From Hyphomicrobiales bacterium (GTDB lineage: Bacteria > Pseudomonadota > Alphaproteobacteria > Rhizobiales > Beijerinckiaceae), in contig UBZM01000025.1 in assembly GCA_900470095.1 (NCBI GenBank), positions 1 to 64,000 of the forward strand: DNA of 64,000 bases, read 5' to 3'. The position numbers were made by a program, and so were the translations under genes. The notes under the pieces were generated by a model. It saw nothing but the letters and a program-made list of their open reading frames with translations. It was not told where the DNA came from and did not search any database. Shown here one piece after another: positions 17,255 through 26,408 of this stretch. Position 1 is the first letter of the stretch, and every line of letters begins with the position of its first letter.

Positions 17255-18001
17255 CTATCGCATAACCTCGGCATAGCCAGATGCATCGAGCTGCTCCTGC
17301 GTGCGCAGGCGATAGCCGATCGCCAGCTCGGTCACGACAAAGATTGGCCGGGCCGGATCTGGCTCAATCCGGTTGCGGAGCTTCTTCATCAGGATGCGCA
17401 GATACTGCACGTCCTCGTCGGGGTTCTGGGGCCAGAGTTCCTTGATCAGCTGACGATGAGTCAGGACCTTGCCGTGATGCCCGGCGAGCGCGCGCAGCAG
17501 GGCGAACTGCTTGGGCGACAAGGTGATGGCGCCGCCATCGCGGCTGACGATCCTCTGCACGAGGTCGATCGACAGGCTGCCGATGCGCAGGACCGGCTCA
17601 GGAGCCGCGCGGGAGGCGATACGACGGAGTACGACGCGTGCCCGGGCCAGGAGCTCGGCCATGCCGAACGGTTTGACGATGTAGTCGTCGGCGCCCTTCT
17701 CCAACAGCGCAACCTTCTCGGATTCCGCGTTACGAACCGACAACACGATGATCGCCGACTGCGACCAGGACCTCAGAGTATCGAGCACTGTGGCCCCGTC
17801 GGCATCGGGGAGCCCGAGGTCGAGCACGATCAGGTCAGGGGTACGCATGACGGCAAGATCGATGGCCTGACGCGCGGTTTCGGCCTCGACCACGCGGAAG
17901 GACTGCATCTCGAACCCGGCCCTCAGGAAACGCCGGATCTGTGGCTCATCATCGACGATCAGCACCAACGGCTGAAGGGTTGCCTGTGGGCTGTCAGTCA
18001 T
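17255..18001 (-). CDS. KdpE-like response regulator, OmpR/PhoB family
   Basis: 248 residues. The receiver domain (~13-125) has the acidic pair in IVDDEPQIRRF, the phospho-acceptor Asp in LIVLDLGLPDADG and the Lys in DDYIVKPFG. The C-terminal winged helix (~145-240) has the OmpR pattern LSPKQFALLRALAGHHGKVLTH and EDVQYLRILMKKLRNRIE, closely KdpE-like. The ATG at 18001 overlaps the end of the kinase gene by 8 bases. Nothing resembling kdpFABC is present, so potassium control is not supported. The nearest downstream genes are the TRAP subunits dctQ and dctM. Confidence 0.88.
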   Translation of the reverse strand: MTDSPQATLQPLVLIVDDEPQIRRFLRAGFEMQSFRVVEAETARQAIDLAVMRTPDLIVLDLGLPDADGATVLDTLRSWSQSAIIVLSVRNAESEKVALLEKGADDYIVKPFGMAELLARARVVLRRIASRAAPEPVLRIGSLSIDLVQRIVSRDGGAITLSPKQFALLRALAGHHGKVLTHRQLIKELWPQNPDEDVQYLRILMKKLRNRIEPDPARPIFVVTELAIGYRLRTQEQLDASGYAEVMR

Positions 18002-19526
18002 CGTCCATTCTCGCATAATCCGGTGCGGAGGGAGGGGCCGGCAGGACGATACGCAGCGTGGTGCCTCTCCCTGGCCCCTCGCTCAGGGCGGAAACGCTGC
18101 CACCATTCGCTTCGATGAAGATCTTGGCGATCGTCAATCCGAGCCCGCTTCCTTCGGCGATGTCGGCGTGGCGTTCGCCGCGATAGAAGCGCTCAAAAAT
18201 CTGCTGCGCCTCTCGTGCGTCCAAGCCGGGGCCCTCGTCACGGATATCGATCGCGAGACGACCGACGTCCAGACTGGCGGATATCGCAATCGACGAACCC
18301 GCAGTCGCAAATTTGGCGGCATTCTCCAGGATATTGATCAAGGCCTGCTCGACCAGAACGGCATCGACGCGCACGAGCGGCAAATCACCTCCGAAGCTTC
18401 GCACGATTCTCCGGTCCCGGAGCCGCTCGGCTGCGCTGTCCAGCGCGGCATTGATGATATCGGCGGGGTCGATGCTGTCGAAACGAGGCTGCAGCGCGCC
18501 TGAGCGGATACGCGTCACGTCCAACAGGTTCTGAATGCGCAGGTCGAGGCGCTTCGCCTCGCTCGCGATCAGTTGGGACAGGCCCAGCAACCCTGGCTCC
18601 GATGCAACCTGTGGGGCGACAGACAGGACGCTCGCCGAACCGAGAACGCTGGCGATTGGCGTTCGCAACTCGTGCGACACCGATTCCATCAGAATATCCC
18701 GCAGCGCATCCGTGCGCTGGCGTAGCCGCCGTTCTTCTAGCGCACGGGACAGCCCCAGCCGGTTGAGCGATTTGGCTCCCTCGGCGAGGATCGAGCGTGC
18801 CTGGTCAGTGATTTCCTGCGTGGGCTCCTGATTCTTCTCCAGGGGCACGGCCAGGGCTGCCTGCTGGTGGTGCGGGTCTCCGAGATGGCAGAGGAGCCAG
18901 TGGCTCTGATCCGCGAGGCGGACGACGTCGGTCGCTGTGCCGGACGCCTCGACACTGCGTCCTGTGAATGTCTCGACCTCGGTTGCGAGCGACCGTGTCA
19001 CATCATGCGCGAAGAGCGAATGCACCGCGCGTACGCCGCGGCCGTCCGAGCCCACGAACAGTGCCACGGGCCGCTCCAACGCATCAGTTATATGGGCGGC
19101 GACGATCCCATAGATCGCCTCCACGTCGCTCGCGCCGGCAATGTCGCTGCTGAGGCCGTACAGTTGCCGCACCAGCCTTTCATCGTCCCGCGCTCGCAAC
19201 ATGTCCGCTCGCACCCTGCCAGCCAGTCGCCCCATCGTCAGGGCCACGGCCAGCGAAATGCCGAGATCGATGAGCTGCGGGGGACGAACGACCAGAACGC
19301 TGAAGATCGGCGGATAGAACAGCGTGGACATCAGGGTCCCGAGTCCCGCCGCGAGCACCGCCGGCCCCGTGCCATATCGCACTGCGGCAGCAAGAACCGG
19401 CAGCATGTAGATGGCCGAGACACTCTCCAAAGGTGTCAGGGCGACGATAGCGGCGGCAAGCCCCGTCGCCGCGGCGACCAGGCCTGCAGCCTTCACATAG
19501 ATCAGTGTCGAGGATGCCTCGTTCAC
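17994..19526 (-). CDS. DUF4118 (KdpD-type) sensor histidine kinase lacking the KdpD and Usp domains
   Basis: 510 residues from a GTG start. The N-terminus has four hydrophobic helices (about 10-115) of the DUF4118 type found in KdpD. A GAF-like region (~130-265) follows, then a dimerisation domain with the phospho-acceptor His in SVSHELRTPIASVLG (about 290-304). The ATP-binding domain has the N box in INILENAAKFA and G boxes in DEGPGLD and GSGLGLTIAK. The ~400-residue KdpD sensing and Usp part of true KdpD is absent. It is coupled to the response regulator gene. The signal is unknown. Confidence 0.87.
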   Translation of the reverse strand: MNEASSTLIYVKAAGLVAAATGLAAAIVALTPLESVSAIYMLPVLAAAVRYGTGPAVLAAGLGTLMSTLFYPPIFSVLVVRPPQLIDLGISLAVALTMGRLAGRVRADMLRARDDERLVRQLYGLSSDIAGASDVEAIYGIVAAHITDALERPVALFVGSDGRGVRAVHSLFAHDVTRSLATEVETFTGRSVEASGTATDVVRLADQSHWLLCHLGDPHHQQAALAVPLEKNQEPTQEITDQARSILAEGAKSLNRLGLSRALEERRLRQRTDALRDILMESVSHELRTPIASVLGSASVLSVAPQVASEPGLLGLSQLIASEAKRLDLRIQNLLDVTRIRSGALQPRFDSIDPADIINAALDSAAERLRDRRIVRSFGGDLPLVRVDAVLVEQALINILENAAKFATAGSSIAISASLDVGRLAIDIRDEGPGLDAREAQQIFERFYRGERHADIAEGSGLGLTIAKIFIEANGGSVSALSEGPGRGTTLRIVLPAPPSAPDYARMDDD

Positions 19527-19729
19527 GTCGCGCCAGCGCTCTTCGGTAGGTTTCTACCTGCCATCAAAGGTCGCGGGTCGATAGCTGAGCAAGATGAATT
19601 TGTTCTGGCGGGCCGTCCCGTCGGCTTGGTCGCCGTACGGCATGAAGCCGCACCGGCTACCGAAAGGATACGGCGGCGGGAAACAGATTCAGGCGCGGAC
19701 CTTCCTCAGGCCAAGCCTATCCCGACCTG

Positions 19730-20080
19730 CTAGAGCGCAAACGACGTCCCGCAGCCGCAGGAGCTGGTCGCGTTCGGATTGGTGATCTTGAAAGACTGGC
19801 CGACCAGATCGTCGACGAAATCGATCGTACAGCCTTCGAGCAGGTCGAGCGAGGTCTCGTCGATCAGGACGGTTGCGCCGTCGCGCTCGATCACGAGGTC
19901 GCCGGGAGCCTTCTCGCGGTCGACATCGAAGATGTACTGGAAGCCGGAGCAGCCGCCTCCGGCGACGCTGACGCGCAGCATCGAGCCGGGCGGCTCCTTC
20001 GCCATCACCGCGAGAATGCGATTCGCGGCCTTGCCGGTGACCGCGATGCCACGCGGATTGACCTGAAGATCGGTCGACAT
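19730..20080 (-). CDS. erpA: Iron-sulfur cluster insertion protein ErpA
   Basis: A-type carrier that delivers Fe-S clusters to target proteins. It has 116 residues from the ATG at 20080. The three cluster-binding cysteines are visible: one in GGGCSGFQY and two in the C-terminal SSCGCGTSF. Motifs IDETSLDLLEGCTIDFVDDL and FKITNPNA are typical. The upstream in-frame extension is rejected because it crosses the promoter region shared with dgt. It is divergent from dgt with 86 bases between, an arrangement common in Hyphomicrobiales. Confidence 0.93.
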   Translation of the reverse strand: MSTDLQVNPRGIAVTGKAANRILAVMAKEPPGSMLRVSVAGGGCSGFQYIFDVDREKAPGDLVIERDGATVLIDETSLDLLEGCTIDFVDDLVGQSFKITNPNATSSCGCGTSFAL

Positions 20081-20166
20081 AAGCAGATGCTCCTTGCACC
20101 TTTGTTGTCTGCAAAGGTAATTGCGCCGCAGCGCCTGTACAAGCAGGGGGCGTCGATAGGTCCGCC

Positions 20167-21402
20167 ATGCCGCAGCCACAGAGCCTTTCTCCCGACCGCG
20201 AGCCCGGCGATCGCTGGCGTGCGATCTACGCCTGTCGTTCGAGCCAGAGCCGCGGCCGCCTGATCGCGGAGCCGGCGTCGCCGACGCGCAGCCATTTCCA
20301 GCGCGATCGCGACCGGATCATCCATTCCACGGCCTTCCGCCGCTTGAAGCACAAGACGCAAGTCTTTGTGTCGCATGAAGGCGATCATTATCGCACCCGT
20401 CTGACGCATACGATCGAGGTGGCGCAGATTGCGCGTGCACTCGCCCGCGCACTTGGTCTCGACGAGGATCTGGCCGAGGCGCTGGCGCTGGCGCATGACC
20501 TCGGCCACACGCCGTTCGGGCATACCGGGGAGGATGCCCTCGATGCCTGCATGCACAAGTTCGGTGGGTTCGATCACAACGCCCAGACGCTGCGAATCGT
20601 CACTCGGCTCGAGCATCGCTACGCCGGTTTCGACGGGCTCAACCTCAGCTGGGAGACGCTGGAAGGGCTGGTCAAGCATAACGGCCCGCTGATCGGCGCC
20701 GACGGCGAGCCGACCGCCCGCTATACGAAGACCGGCATCCCGGCGGCGATCGTCGAATACCAGGAGCGGCAGGATCTCTGGCTGGACAGCCATGCCTCTG
20801 CGGAGGCGCAGGTCGCCGCGCTCGCCGATGACATCGCCTATAACGCCCATGACATCGATGATGGCTTGCGGGCGGGGCTGTTCGGGCATGCGGACCTTCG
20901 CGTCGTGCCGTTCCTCGCGGACCTGCTCGATGAGATCGAGCGGCTGCATCCTGGCCTCGAGACGTCCCGCGCCACGAACGAGCTGGTGCGCCGGGTGATC
21001 ACGCGCTTCGTCGAGGATGTGATCGGGCGCTCCGAGCAGCTCATCGCCGCGCTGGCGCCAGCTGACGCCGATGCAATCCGCCGGGCGGGAGCACCGGTTG
21101 TCGCCTTCTCGGAGACGATCACGACGGCCGATCGCCAGATCAAGGCTTTCCTCTATCCCAATATGTATCGGCACCCACGGGTTGGGGGCATTCGCCAGCA
21201 GGCGGCCGATGTGGTGCGCGACCTTTTCACGCGCTTTGCTGCGGCGCCGCAGGCGATGCCGCCCGACTGGGCGGCTGGGATGACGGAGCTCGACGAGCCC
21301 CGCAAGGCCCGTCGGATTGCCGACTATATTGCCGGCATGACCGACTGGTACGCGCTCGACGAGCATCGCCGCCTGTTTGACGCGACCCCGTCGCTGCGAT
21401 AG
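20167..21402 (+). CDS. dgt: Deoxyguanosinetriphosphate triphosphohydrolase-like protein
   Basis: HD-domain hydrolase that converts dGTP (or other dNTPs) to deoxynucleoside and tripolyphosphate, 411 residues. Visible features are [11 protein letters not shown], the first metal His in [11 protein letters not shown], and the HD pair in [19 protein letters not shown] (about 105-123). The later Asp is in [15 protein letters not shown]. The length fits the type 2 dGTPase-like family of alphaproteobacteria. It precedes argS by 46 bases and starts the conserved dgt-argS-SPOR order. Confidence 0.92.
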   Translation: MPQPQSLSPDREPGDRWRAIYACRSSQSRGRLIAEPASPTRSHFQRDRDRIIHSTAFRRLKHKTQVFVSHEGDHYRTRLTHTIEVAQIARALARALGLDEDLAEALALAHDLGHTPFGHTGEDALDACMHKFGGFDHNAQTLRIVTRLEHRYAGFDGLNLSWETLEGLVKHNGPLIGADGEPTARYTKTGIPAAIVEYQERQDLWLDSHASAEAQVAALADDIAYNAHDIDDGLRAGLFGHADLRVVPFLADLLDEIERLHPGLETSRATNELVRRVITRFVEDVIGRSEQLIAALAPADADAIRRAGAPVVAFSETITTADRQIKAFLYPNMYRHPRVGGIRQQAADVVRDLFTRFAAAPQAMPPDWAAGMTELDEPRKARRIADYIAGMTDWYALDEHRRLFDATPSLR

Positions 21403-21448
21403 GCCCGGCGCACTCCTTCCTTCCGGTTTTCGTATGTTTGCGGTCGCA

Positions 21449-23215
21449 ATGAACCTGTTCGAGACCTTTTCCGCGCGCATCAGCCGCGCCCTGACGCAGC
21501 TTGCCGATCGCGGCGACATCCCTGCCGGGCTGTCCTTCGCCCGCGTCGTCGTCGAGCCGACGCGGGACCCGGCCCATGGCGATCTTGCGATCAACGCCGC
21601 GATGGTGCTCGCCAAGGAGGCCGGCACCAATCCCCGCGCCCTGGCAGCCCTGCTGGTCGAGGAACTCGCACGTGATCCGGACGTGGCGAAGGCCGAGATC
21701 GCAGGGCCGGGCTTTATCAATCTGACGCTGCAGCCGGCCGTCTTCACGGGGATTCTCAAATCCGCGATCGAGGCCGGACTGGATCACGGCCGCGGCGCGC
21801 TCCGGCCCGATCCGAAGATCAATGTCGAATATGTCTCGGCCAACCCGACCGGACCGATGCATGTCGGCCACGGCCGCGGCGCGGTCTTTGGCGATGCCTT
21901 GTCGAGCCTGCTCGCCTTTGCCGGCCACGCGGTCAGCCGCGAGTACTACATCAACGATGCCGGCGCGCAGGTCGATGTGCTCGCCCGCTCTGCCTTCCTG
22001 CGCTACCGCGAGGCGCTGGGCGAGGAGATCGGCGCGATCCCGGAAGGGCTCTACCCTGGCGACTATCTCAAGTCGGTCGGCGAGAGCCTGGCCAAGACTT
22101 ATGGCGAGAGCCTGCGTGGCAAGCCCGAGTCCGAATGGCTGGTGGCGGTGCGCGCTGCCGCGATCGACGGCATGATGGCGATGATCCGGGACGATCTCGC
22201 TGCGCTCGGCGTCGTCCACGACGTCTTCTTCTCGGAGCGCTCGCTTCAGGCGGTCGACGGCAATATCGATGCCGTGCGCGAGACGATCGAGGATCTGCGA
22301 TCGCGCGACCTGATCTACGAAGGCCGCTTGCCGCCGCCCAAGGGGCAGAAGGACGAGGACTGGGAAGACCGGGAGCAGACCCTGTTCCGGGCCACGCTGT
22401 TTGGCGACGATGTCGACCGGCCGCTGCTCAAGTCGGACGGCAGCTACACCTATTTCGCCAACGACATCGCTTATCATCGCTCGAAATTCGTCCGCGGCTT
22501 CGCAGAGATGATCGATGTCTGGGGCGCCGACCATGGCGGCTATGTCAAGCGCATGGCGGCCGCGGTGAAGGCGGTGACGCATGGAGAGGGCTCGCTCGAC
22601 GTCAAGCTCTGCCAGCTCGTGCGGCTGCTGCGCAATGGCGAGCAGGTGCGCATGTCGAAGCGCTCCGGGGATTTCGTGACGCTGCGCGAAGTCATCGACG
22701 AAGTCGGCCGCGATGCGGTGCGCTTCATGATGATCTTCCGCAAGAACGATGCGACGCTCGATTTCGATCTCGCCAAGGTCGTCGAGCAGTCGAAGGACAA
22801 TCCCGTCTTCTACGTCCAATATGCCCATGCACGCTGCGCTTCGATCTTCCGGCAGGCACGCGAGGCGTTCCCCGGCATCGATCTGTCACCCACCGTTCTC
22901 GCGCAGGCGGACCTGTCGCGCCTGACCGACGAGGCGGAGATCGGCATCATCAAGATGATCGCTGCCTATCCAAGAATGATAGATGCGGCGGCCAGCGCAC
23001 ATGAGCCGCATCGCGTGGCCTTTTTCGTGCATGAGCTGGCGAGCGCGTTCCACTCGCTCTGGAACAAGGGCAAAGACTCGCCGCAATTACGGTTCGTTAA
23101 TCAAACTGATCGAGAATCCACGGTAGCAAGACTGGCGTTCGTGCATGCGGTGCGCAGCGTCCTTGCCTCCGGTCTGGCTGTCGTCGGGGTTGCGGCGCCG
23201 GAAGAAATGCGTTGA
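21449..23215 (+). CDS. argS: Arginyl-tRNA synthetase
   Basis: Charges tRNA-Arg; class I synthetase, 588 residues. The N-terminal additional domain precedes the HIGH-type motif in [19 protein letters not shown] (about 131-149). The KMSKS-type motif is RMSKRSGDF near residue 400. The helical DALR anticodon domain closes the protein and contains the usual VQYAHARC segment. I chose the ATG at 21449 (MNLFETF); the ATG at 21434 is less likely. It is followed after ~100 bases by the SPOR-domain gene. Confidence 0.95.
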   Translation: MNLFETFSARISRALTQLADRGDIPAGLSFARVVVEPTRDPAHGDLAINAAMVLAKEAGTNPRALAALLVEELARDPDVAKAEIAGPGFINLTLQPAVFTGILKSAIEAGLDHGRGALRPDPKINVEYVSANPTGPMHVGHGRGAVFGDALSSLLAFAGHAVSREYYINDAGAQVDVLARSAFLRYREALGEEIGAIPEGLYPGDYLKSVGESLAKTYGESLRGKPESEWLVAVRAAAIDGMMAMIRDDLAALGVVHDVFFSERSLQAVDGNIDAVRETIEDLRSRDLIYEGRLPPPKGQKDEDWEDREQTLFRATLFGDDVDRPLLKSDGSYTYFANDIAYHRSKFVRGFAEMIDVWGADHGGYVKRMAAAVKAVTHGEGSLDVKLCQLVRLLRNGEQVRMSKRSGDFVTLREVIDEVGRDAVRFMMIFRKNDATLDFDLAKVVEQSKDNPVFYVQYAHARCASIFRQAREAFPGIDLSPTVLAQADLSRLTDEAEIGIIKMIAAYPRMIDAAASAHEPHRVAFFVHELASAFHSLWNKGKDSPQLRFVNQTDRESTVARLAFVHAVRSVLASGLAVVGVAAPEEMR

Positions 23216-23314
23216 CGGCCAGGATCGCCGGCGGCGCGCAAAGTCGGTCAGATTGACCTTGCGTAGAGTTCGGCGTTCCATTTGGGCGCCGACAGCGCTG
23301 GAATGGATCATACC

Positions 23315-24955
23315 ATGAGTGAGCCAGCTAGGAACCGTTTCGCCCTCGACCTCGATGACCTCGAGCGTCAGCTGCGCGGCGCGGCTCAGCCTCCAAAGGC
23401 AGGGGCGTCTGTCGACCCGCTTGTCGAGTTGACCCGGATCGTCGGTCAGGATGACCCCCTGAAGGAACTTTTCTCGCCGCGGGCTGCTGCCGCTCCGGCG
23501 CAACAGCAAGCGGCCGCGGCTGCCGCGTGGCCGGGTGCACGGCAGCGTCAGGAGCCGTCCTTCGCCCAGGCGCCGGCCCAGCAACCCATTGCCGCCAACA
23601 ACCCGCAGCCTCCGCCTGACATGCTCGGTGCGCTCGACGAGTTCGAGGCGCTGCTGCGCCGTGGCGATATCGCCCGTCCGGCGCCCGTAGCCGAACCGGC
23701 CCGCCAAGCAGCGGTCTATGTTCCGACTCCGGTCGAGCAACCCGAGCCCTATCGCAATGCCCGGCAGGAGCCTGGCCGACCTGCGGCGCATGATGCACGT
23801 GACCTCGACGAGGAGCGTGCCAATGCACAGTATCAGGATTACGGCCACGACACGCAGGCGGACTATCCCGAGCCGCTGATGGCCGAAGATGACTATCAGG
23901 ATTTGCCGCCGCGGCGCTCGCGCAAGGGCCTTTGGGCTGCCGCTGCCGCGATTGCAGTCGCAGTGATCGGTGTCGGCGGCTATATGGGCCTGCGTGGTCC
24001 GTCCGTCACGAGCGACGGTCAGCCACCGGTCATCGCGGCCGATGGCGGCCCGAGCAAGGTTGCGCCGACCAATCCCGGTGGAGCCGAGATCCCGAATCAG
24101 AACAAGCAGATTTATGAGCGTGCTGGCGACAGCCCGTCGAACCCGACCAAGGTCGTCAGCCGGGAGGAGCAACCGGTCGATATCCAGCAGGCGGCCCGTA
24201 CGATGCCGACCCGGATGGTCATGCCCGGCTCGACGCCGCAGGGAGGCGCCAATGGCAATCCACTGGCGCAGGCCCCGGCAGCTGCTGAGCGCGGCTCCGT
24301 CTCGCCGGCCGAAGCTGGCCTGATCGCAACGTCCAGTGTACCAGGCCTCGGCGAACCGCGCCGGGTGCGCACTGTCTCGATCCGTCCCGATGGCACGCCA
24401 GCGCCTGCGCCCGGCGCGAGCGCGGCCTATAGCAACGGCGCGGCAGGGCTCGCGACCGGCGCAGCGCCGACCCGGCTCGGGGGGAACCTGCCGCTCAATC
24501 CGTCCTCGACCGCGAGCACCAATCCGCCGCGGCAACGCACAGCTGCGACGCCGGCGGTGGCGCCTGAAGCTCCGAAGGTTCAGGAGCGTGTCGCGACGCC
24601 TGCCCCGGCGACCACCCCGGCGGCGCCGGTGCGTGTTGCAAGTGCTGCTCCGACAGCAGCGTCTGCTGCGACGCCCGCTCCGGCGACCGCCGCGATCCGT
24701 AGCGGCACCGGCGACTTTGCCGTGCAGCTCGCTGCCCCCGGCAGCGAGGCGGAAGCACGCGCCGCATTCGCGGCCCTGCAGCGCAAATATCCCGGCCAGC
24801 TCGGCGGCCAGTCGCCGATCGTCAAGAAGACGGATCTCGCTGGCGGAAAGACGGTCTATCGCCTGCGCATCGGGCCGTATTCCCGCGAGGATGCGGCAAC
24901 GATGTGCACGCAGCTTCAGGCTGCCGGCGGCCAGTGCTTCATTGCCAAGAACTGA
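23315..24955 (+). CDS. SPOR domain-containing cell-envelope protein
   Basis: About 546 residues from the ATG at 23315 (23303 is possible). A cytoplasmic N-terminal region of ~200 residues, rich in Pro, Ala and acidic residues, precedes a single membrane helix (WAAAAAIAVAVIGVGGYMGL, about 207-226) after a basic RRSRKG. A long Ala/Pro/Thr-rich periplasmic linker follows (~230-465). The C-terminal ~75 residues form a SPOR domain (VQLAAPGSEAEARAAFAALQ, YRLRIGPYSREDAATMC), which binds denuded septal peptidoglycan. Topology resembles FtsN/DedD-type division proteins. A strong terminator follows. Confidence 0.87.
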   Translation: MSEPARNRFALDLDDLERQLRGAAQPPKAGASVDPLVELTRIVGQDDPLKELFSPRAAAAPAQQQAAAAAAWPGARQRQEPSFAQAPAQQPIAANNPQPPPDMLGALDEFEALLRRGDIARPAPVAEPARQAAVYVPTPVEQPEPYRNARQEPGRPAAHDARDLDEERANAQYQDYGHDTQADYPEPLMAEDDYQDLPPRRSRKGLWAAAAAIAVAVIGVGGYMGLRGPSVTSDGQPPVIAADGGPSKVAPTNPGGAEIPNQNKQIYERAGDSPSNPTKVVSREEQPVDIQQAARTMPTRMVMPGSTPQGGANGNPLAQAPAAAERGSVSPAEAGLIATSSVPGLGEPRRVRTVSIRPDGTPAPAPGASAAYSNGAAGLATGAAPTRLGGNLPLNPSSTASTNPPRQRTAATPAVAPEAPKVQERVATPAPATTPAAPVRVASAAPTAASAATPAPATAAIRSGTGDFAVQLAAPGSEAEARAAFAALQRKYPGQLGGQSPIVKKTDLAGGKTVYRLRIGPYSREDAATMCTQLQAAGGQCFIAKN

Positions 24956-24977
24956 TTGCCAGTTCCGATATGATCAG

Positions 24978-25009
24978 ACCGCCGGTGGCTCCTGCCACCG
25001 GCGGTTTTT
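24978..25009 (+). terminator. Rho-independent terminator after the SPOR gene
   Basis: A 12-bp stem (ACCGCCGGTGGC with GCCACCGGCGGT), a 4-base loop and five T residues, starting 22 bases after the stop codon. Confidence 0.9.
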
Positions 25010-25157
25010 CTTCGCCGGGCCTCGCGGGCAAGGGGGCAGTGCTATGTCGCGCCGTGTAGCCAGGGGCTGGGCGTCCGGCAGCGCGGCCGAAGACGCCCGC
25101 GTCGAATCCGGTTAGGGCATGCCCCGAAACGATGACACCTGACTCAGGAGGACGTCC

Positions 25158-26255
25158 ATGGATCGCCGTACTTTCGTCAAGGCTTCGGGTGCCGGAGTCG
25201 CAGCAGGTGGCGCGACCATCGCCGCGCCCGCCATCGCGCAGGCTCAGCCGAAGGTCAGCTGGCGCCTGACCTCGAGCTACCCGAAGAGCCTCGACACGCT
25301 GTTCGGCATCAGCACGCAGATCGCCAAGCGCGTCGCGGAAGCGACGGACAACCAGTTCCAGATCCAGGTCTTCGCGCCGGGCGAGATCGTGCCGGCTTTG
25401 CAGGCGCTCGATGCCGTCCAGAACGGTACCGTCGAGTGCAGCAGCACGTTGTCGAGCTTCTATATCGGCAAGAACCCGGCCTTCGCCTTCGAGACCTCGC
25501 TGCCCTTCGGCTTGAACACGCGCCAGCACAATGCCTGGCTCTATCAGGGCGGTGGGCTCGAGCTCTGCCGCGCCTTCATGAAGACCTACAACCTTCACAC
25601 CATTCCCTCGGGGAATACCGGCGCACAGATGGGTGGCTGGTTCCGCAAGGAGATCAAGACAGTCGAAGATCTGAAGGGCCTGAAGTTCCGGATTGCCGGC
25701 CTTGGCGGCACGATCCTGGCGAAGCTGGGTGTCGTGCCACAGCAGATCGGCGGCGGCGACATCTATCCGGCGCTGGAGCGCGGCACGATCGACGCAGCCG
25801 AATTCTCAGGCCCGCTGGACGACGAGAAGCTCGGTTTCCAGCGCGTCGCCAAGTACTATTACTATCCCGGCTTCTGGGAGGGCTGCGCCAATGTCAGCTT
25901 CATCGTGAACCTGGAGAGGTGGAACGCGCTGCCCGCTTCGTACAAGGCGATCGTGGAAGCGGCCTGCGCCGAGGCCAACGCGCTTTGCGTCGCGAAATAT
26001 GATCACGGCAATCCCGATGCCCTGCTGCGCCTCGTCGCCAGCGGTGCTGAGCTCAGGCCGTTTCCGCAGGACGTGATGGTCGCCGCCTTCAAGGAAGCGC
26101 AGGCGCTCTATGGCGAGCTGGCGGCCAGCAATCCAGCCTTCAAGACATTCTATGATTCGTGGTTGCCTTATTGGCGCAAGGAACAGCTCTGGTTCCGTGT
26201 CGCAGAACTGCCTTTCGACGCCTTCAACGCCGGCATGGCGCAGCAGATGCGCTGA
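25158..26255 (+). CDS. dctP: TRAP transporter substrate-binding protein, TakP-like (DctP family)
   Basis: Periplasmic binding protein for a TRAP transporter, 365 residues. It opens with a twin-arginine-like signal (MDRRTFVKASGAG, cleavage near AIAQA). The mature part follows TakP closely as I recall it: SYPKSLDTLFG, FQIQVFAPGEIVPALQALDAV, GNTGAQMGGWFRKEI, GVVPQQIGGGDIYPALERGT and DDEKLGFQRVAKYYYYPGFWEG. TakP binds pyruvate and other 2-oxo acids with sodium. No dctQM follows; hairpins flank the gene on both sides. The window's only TRAP membrane subunits are ~8 kb upstream on the opposite strand. Confidence 0.9.
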   Translation: MDRRTFVKASGAGVAAGGATIAAPAIAQAQPKVSWRLTSSYPKSLDTLFGISTQIAKRVAEATDNQFQIQVFAPGEIVPALQALDAVQNGTVECSSTLSSFYIGKNPAFAFETSLPFGLNTRQHNAWLYQGGGLELCRAFMKTYNLHTIPSGNTGAQMGGWFRKEIKTVEDLKGLKFRIAGLGGTILAKLGVVPQQIGGGDIYPALERGTIDAAEFSGPLDDEKLGFQRVAKYYYYPGFWEGCANVSFIVNLERWNALPASYKAIVEAACAEANALCVAKYDHGNPDALLRLVASGAELRPFPQDVMVAAFKEAQALYGELAASNPAFKTFYDSWLPYWRKEQLWFRVAELPFDAFNAGMAQQMR

Positions 26256-26301
26256 GCCTCGATGCGCTGAGCCTCCTTGGCTCTGCCAATTGGGTCGTGA
26301 C

Positions 26302-26333
26302 GAAGCCCGGGGCCCGCTGGTCCCGGGCTTCTT
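26302..26333 (+). terminator. Hairpin terminator after the TakP-like gene
   Basis: A perfect 10-bp stem (GAAGCCCGGG with CCCGGGCTTC, loop 10) lies 46 bases after the stop codon. Only a weak T-rich tail follows. Confidence 0.6.
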
Positions 26334-26408
26334 CCGTTGAGGCGCCAGAGCGGGAATCATGCGAGAAGACGGCTTCCGCTGCTTTGCAATCCGCTTCGGG
26401 CCTGCTTC

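Noticed and set aside
17255..19526. Potassium-responsive KdpDE
   Set aside because: The kinase lacks the KdpD and Usp domains and no kdpFABC genes are nearby.
23087..24535. 482-codon open frame opposite the SPOR gene
   Set aside because: Antisense to the SPOR-domain gene; low-complexity Arg/Gly composition.
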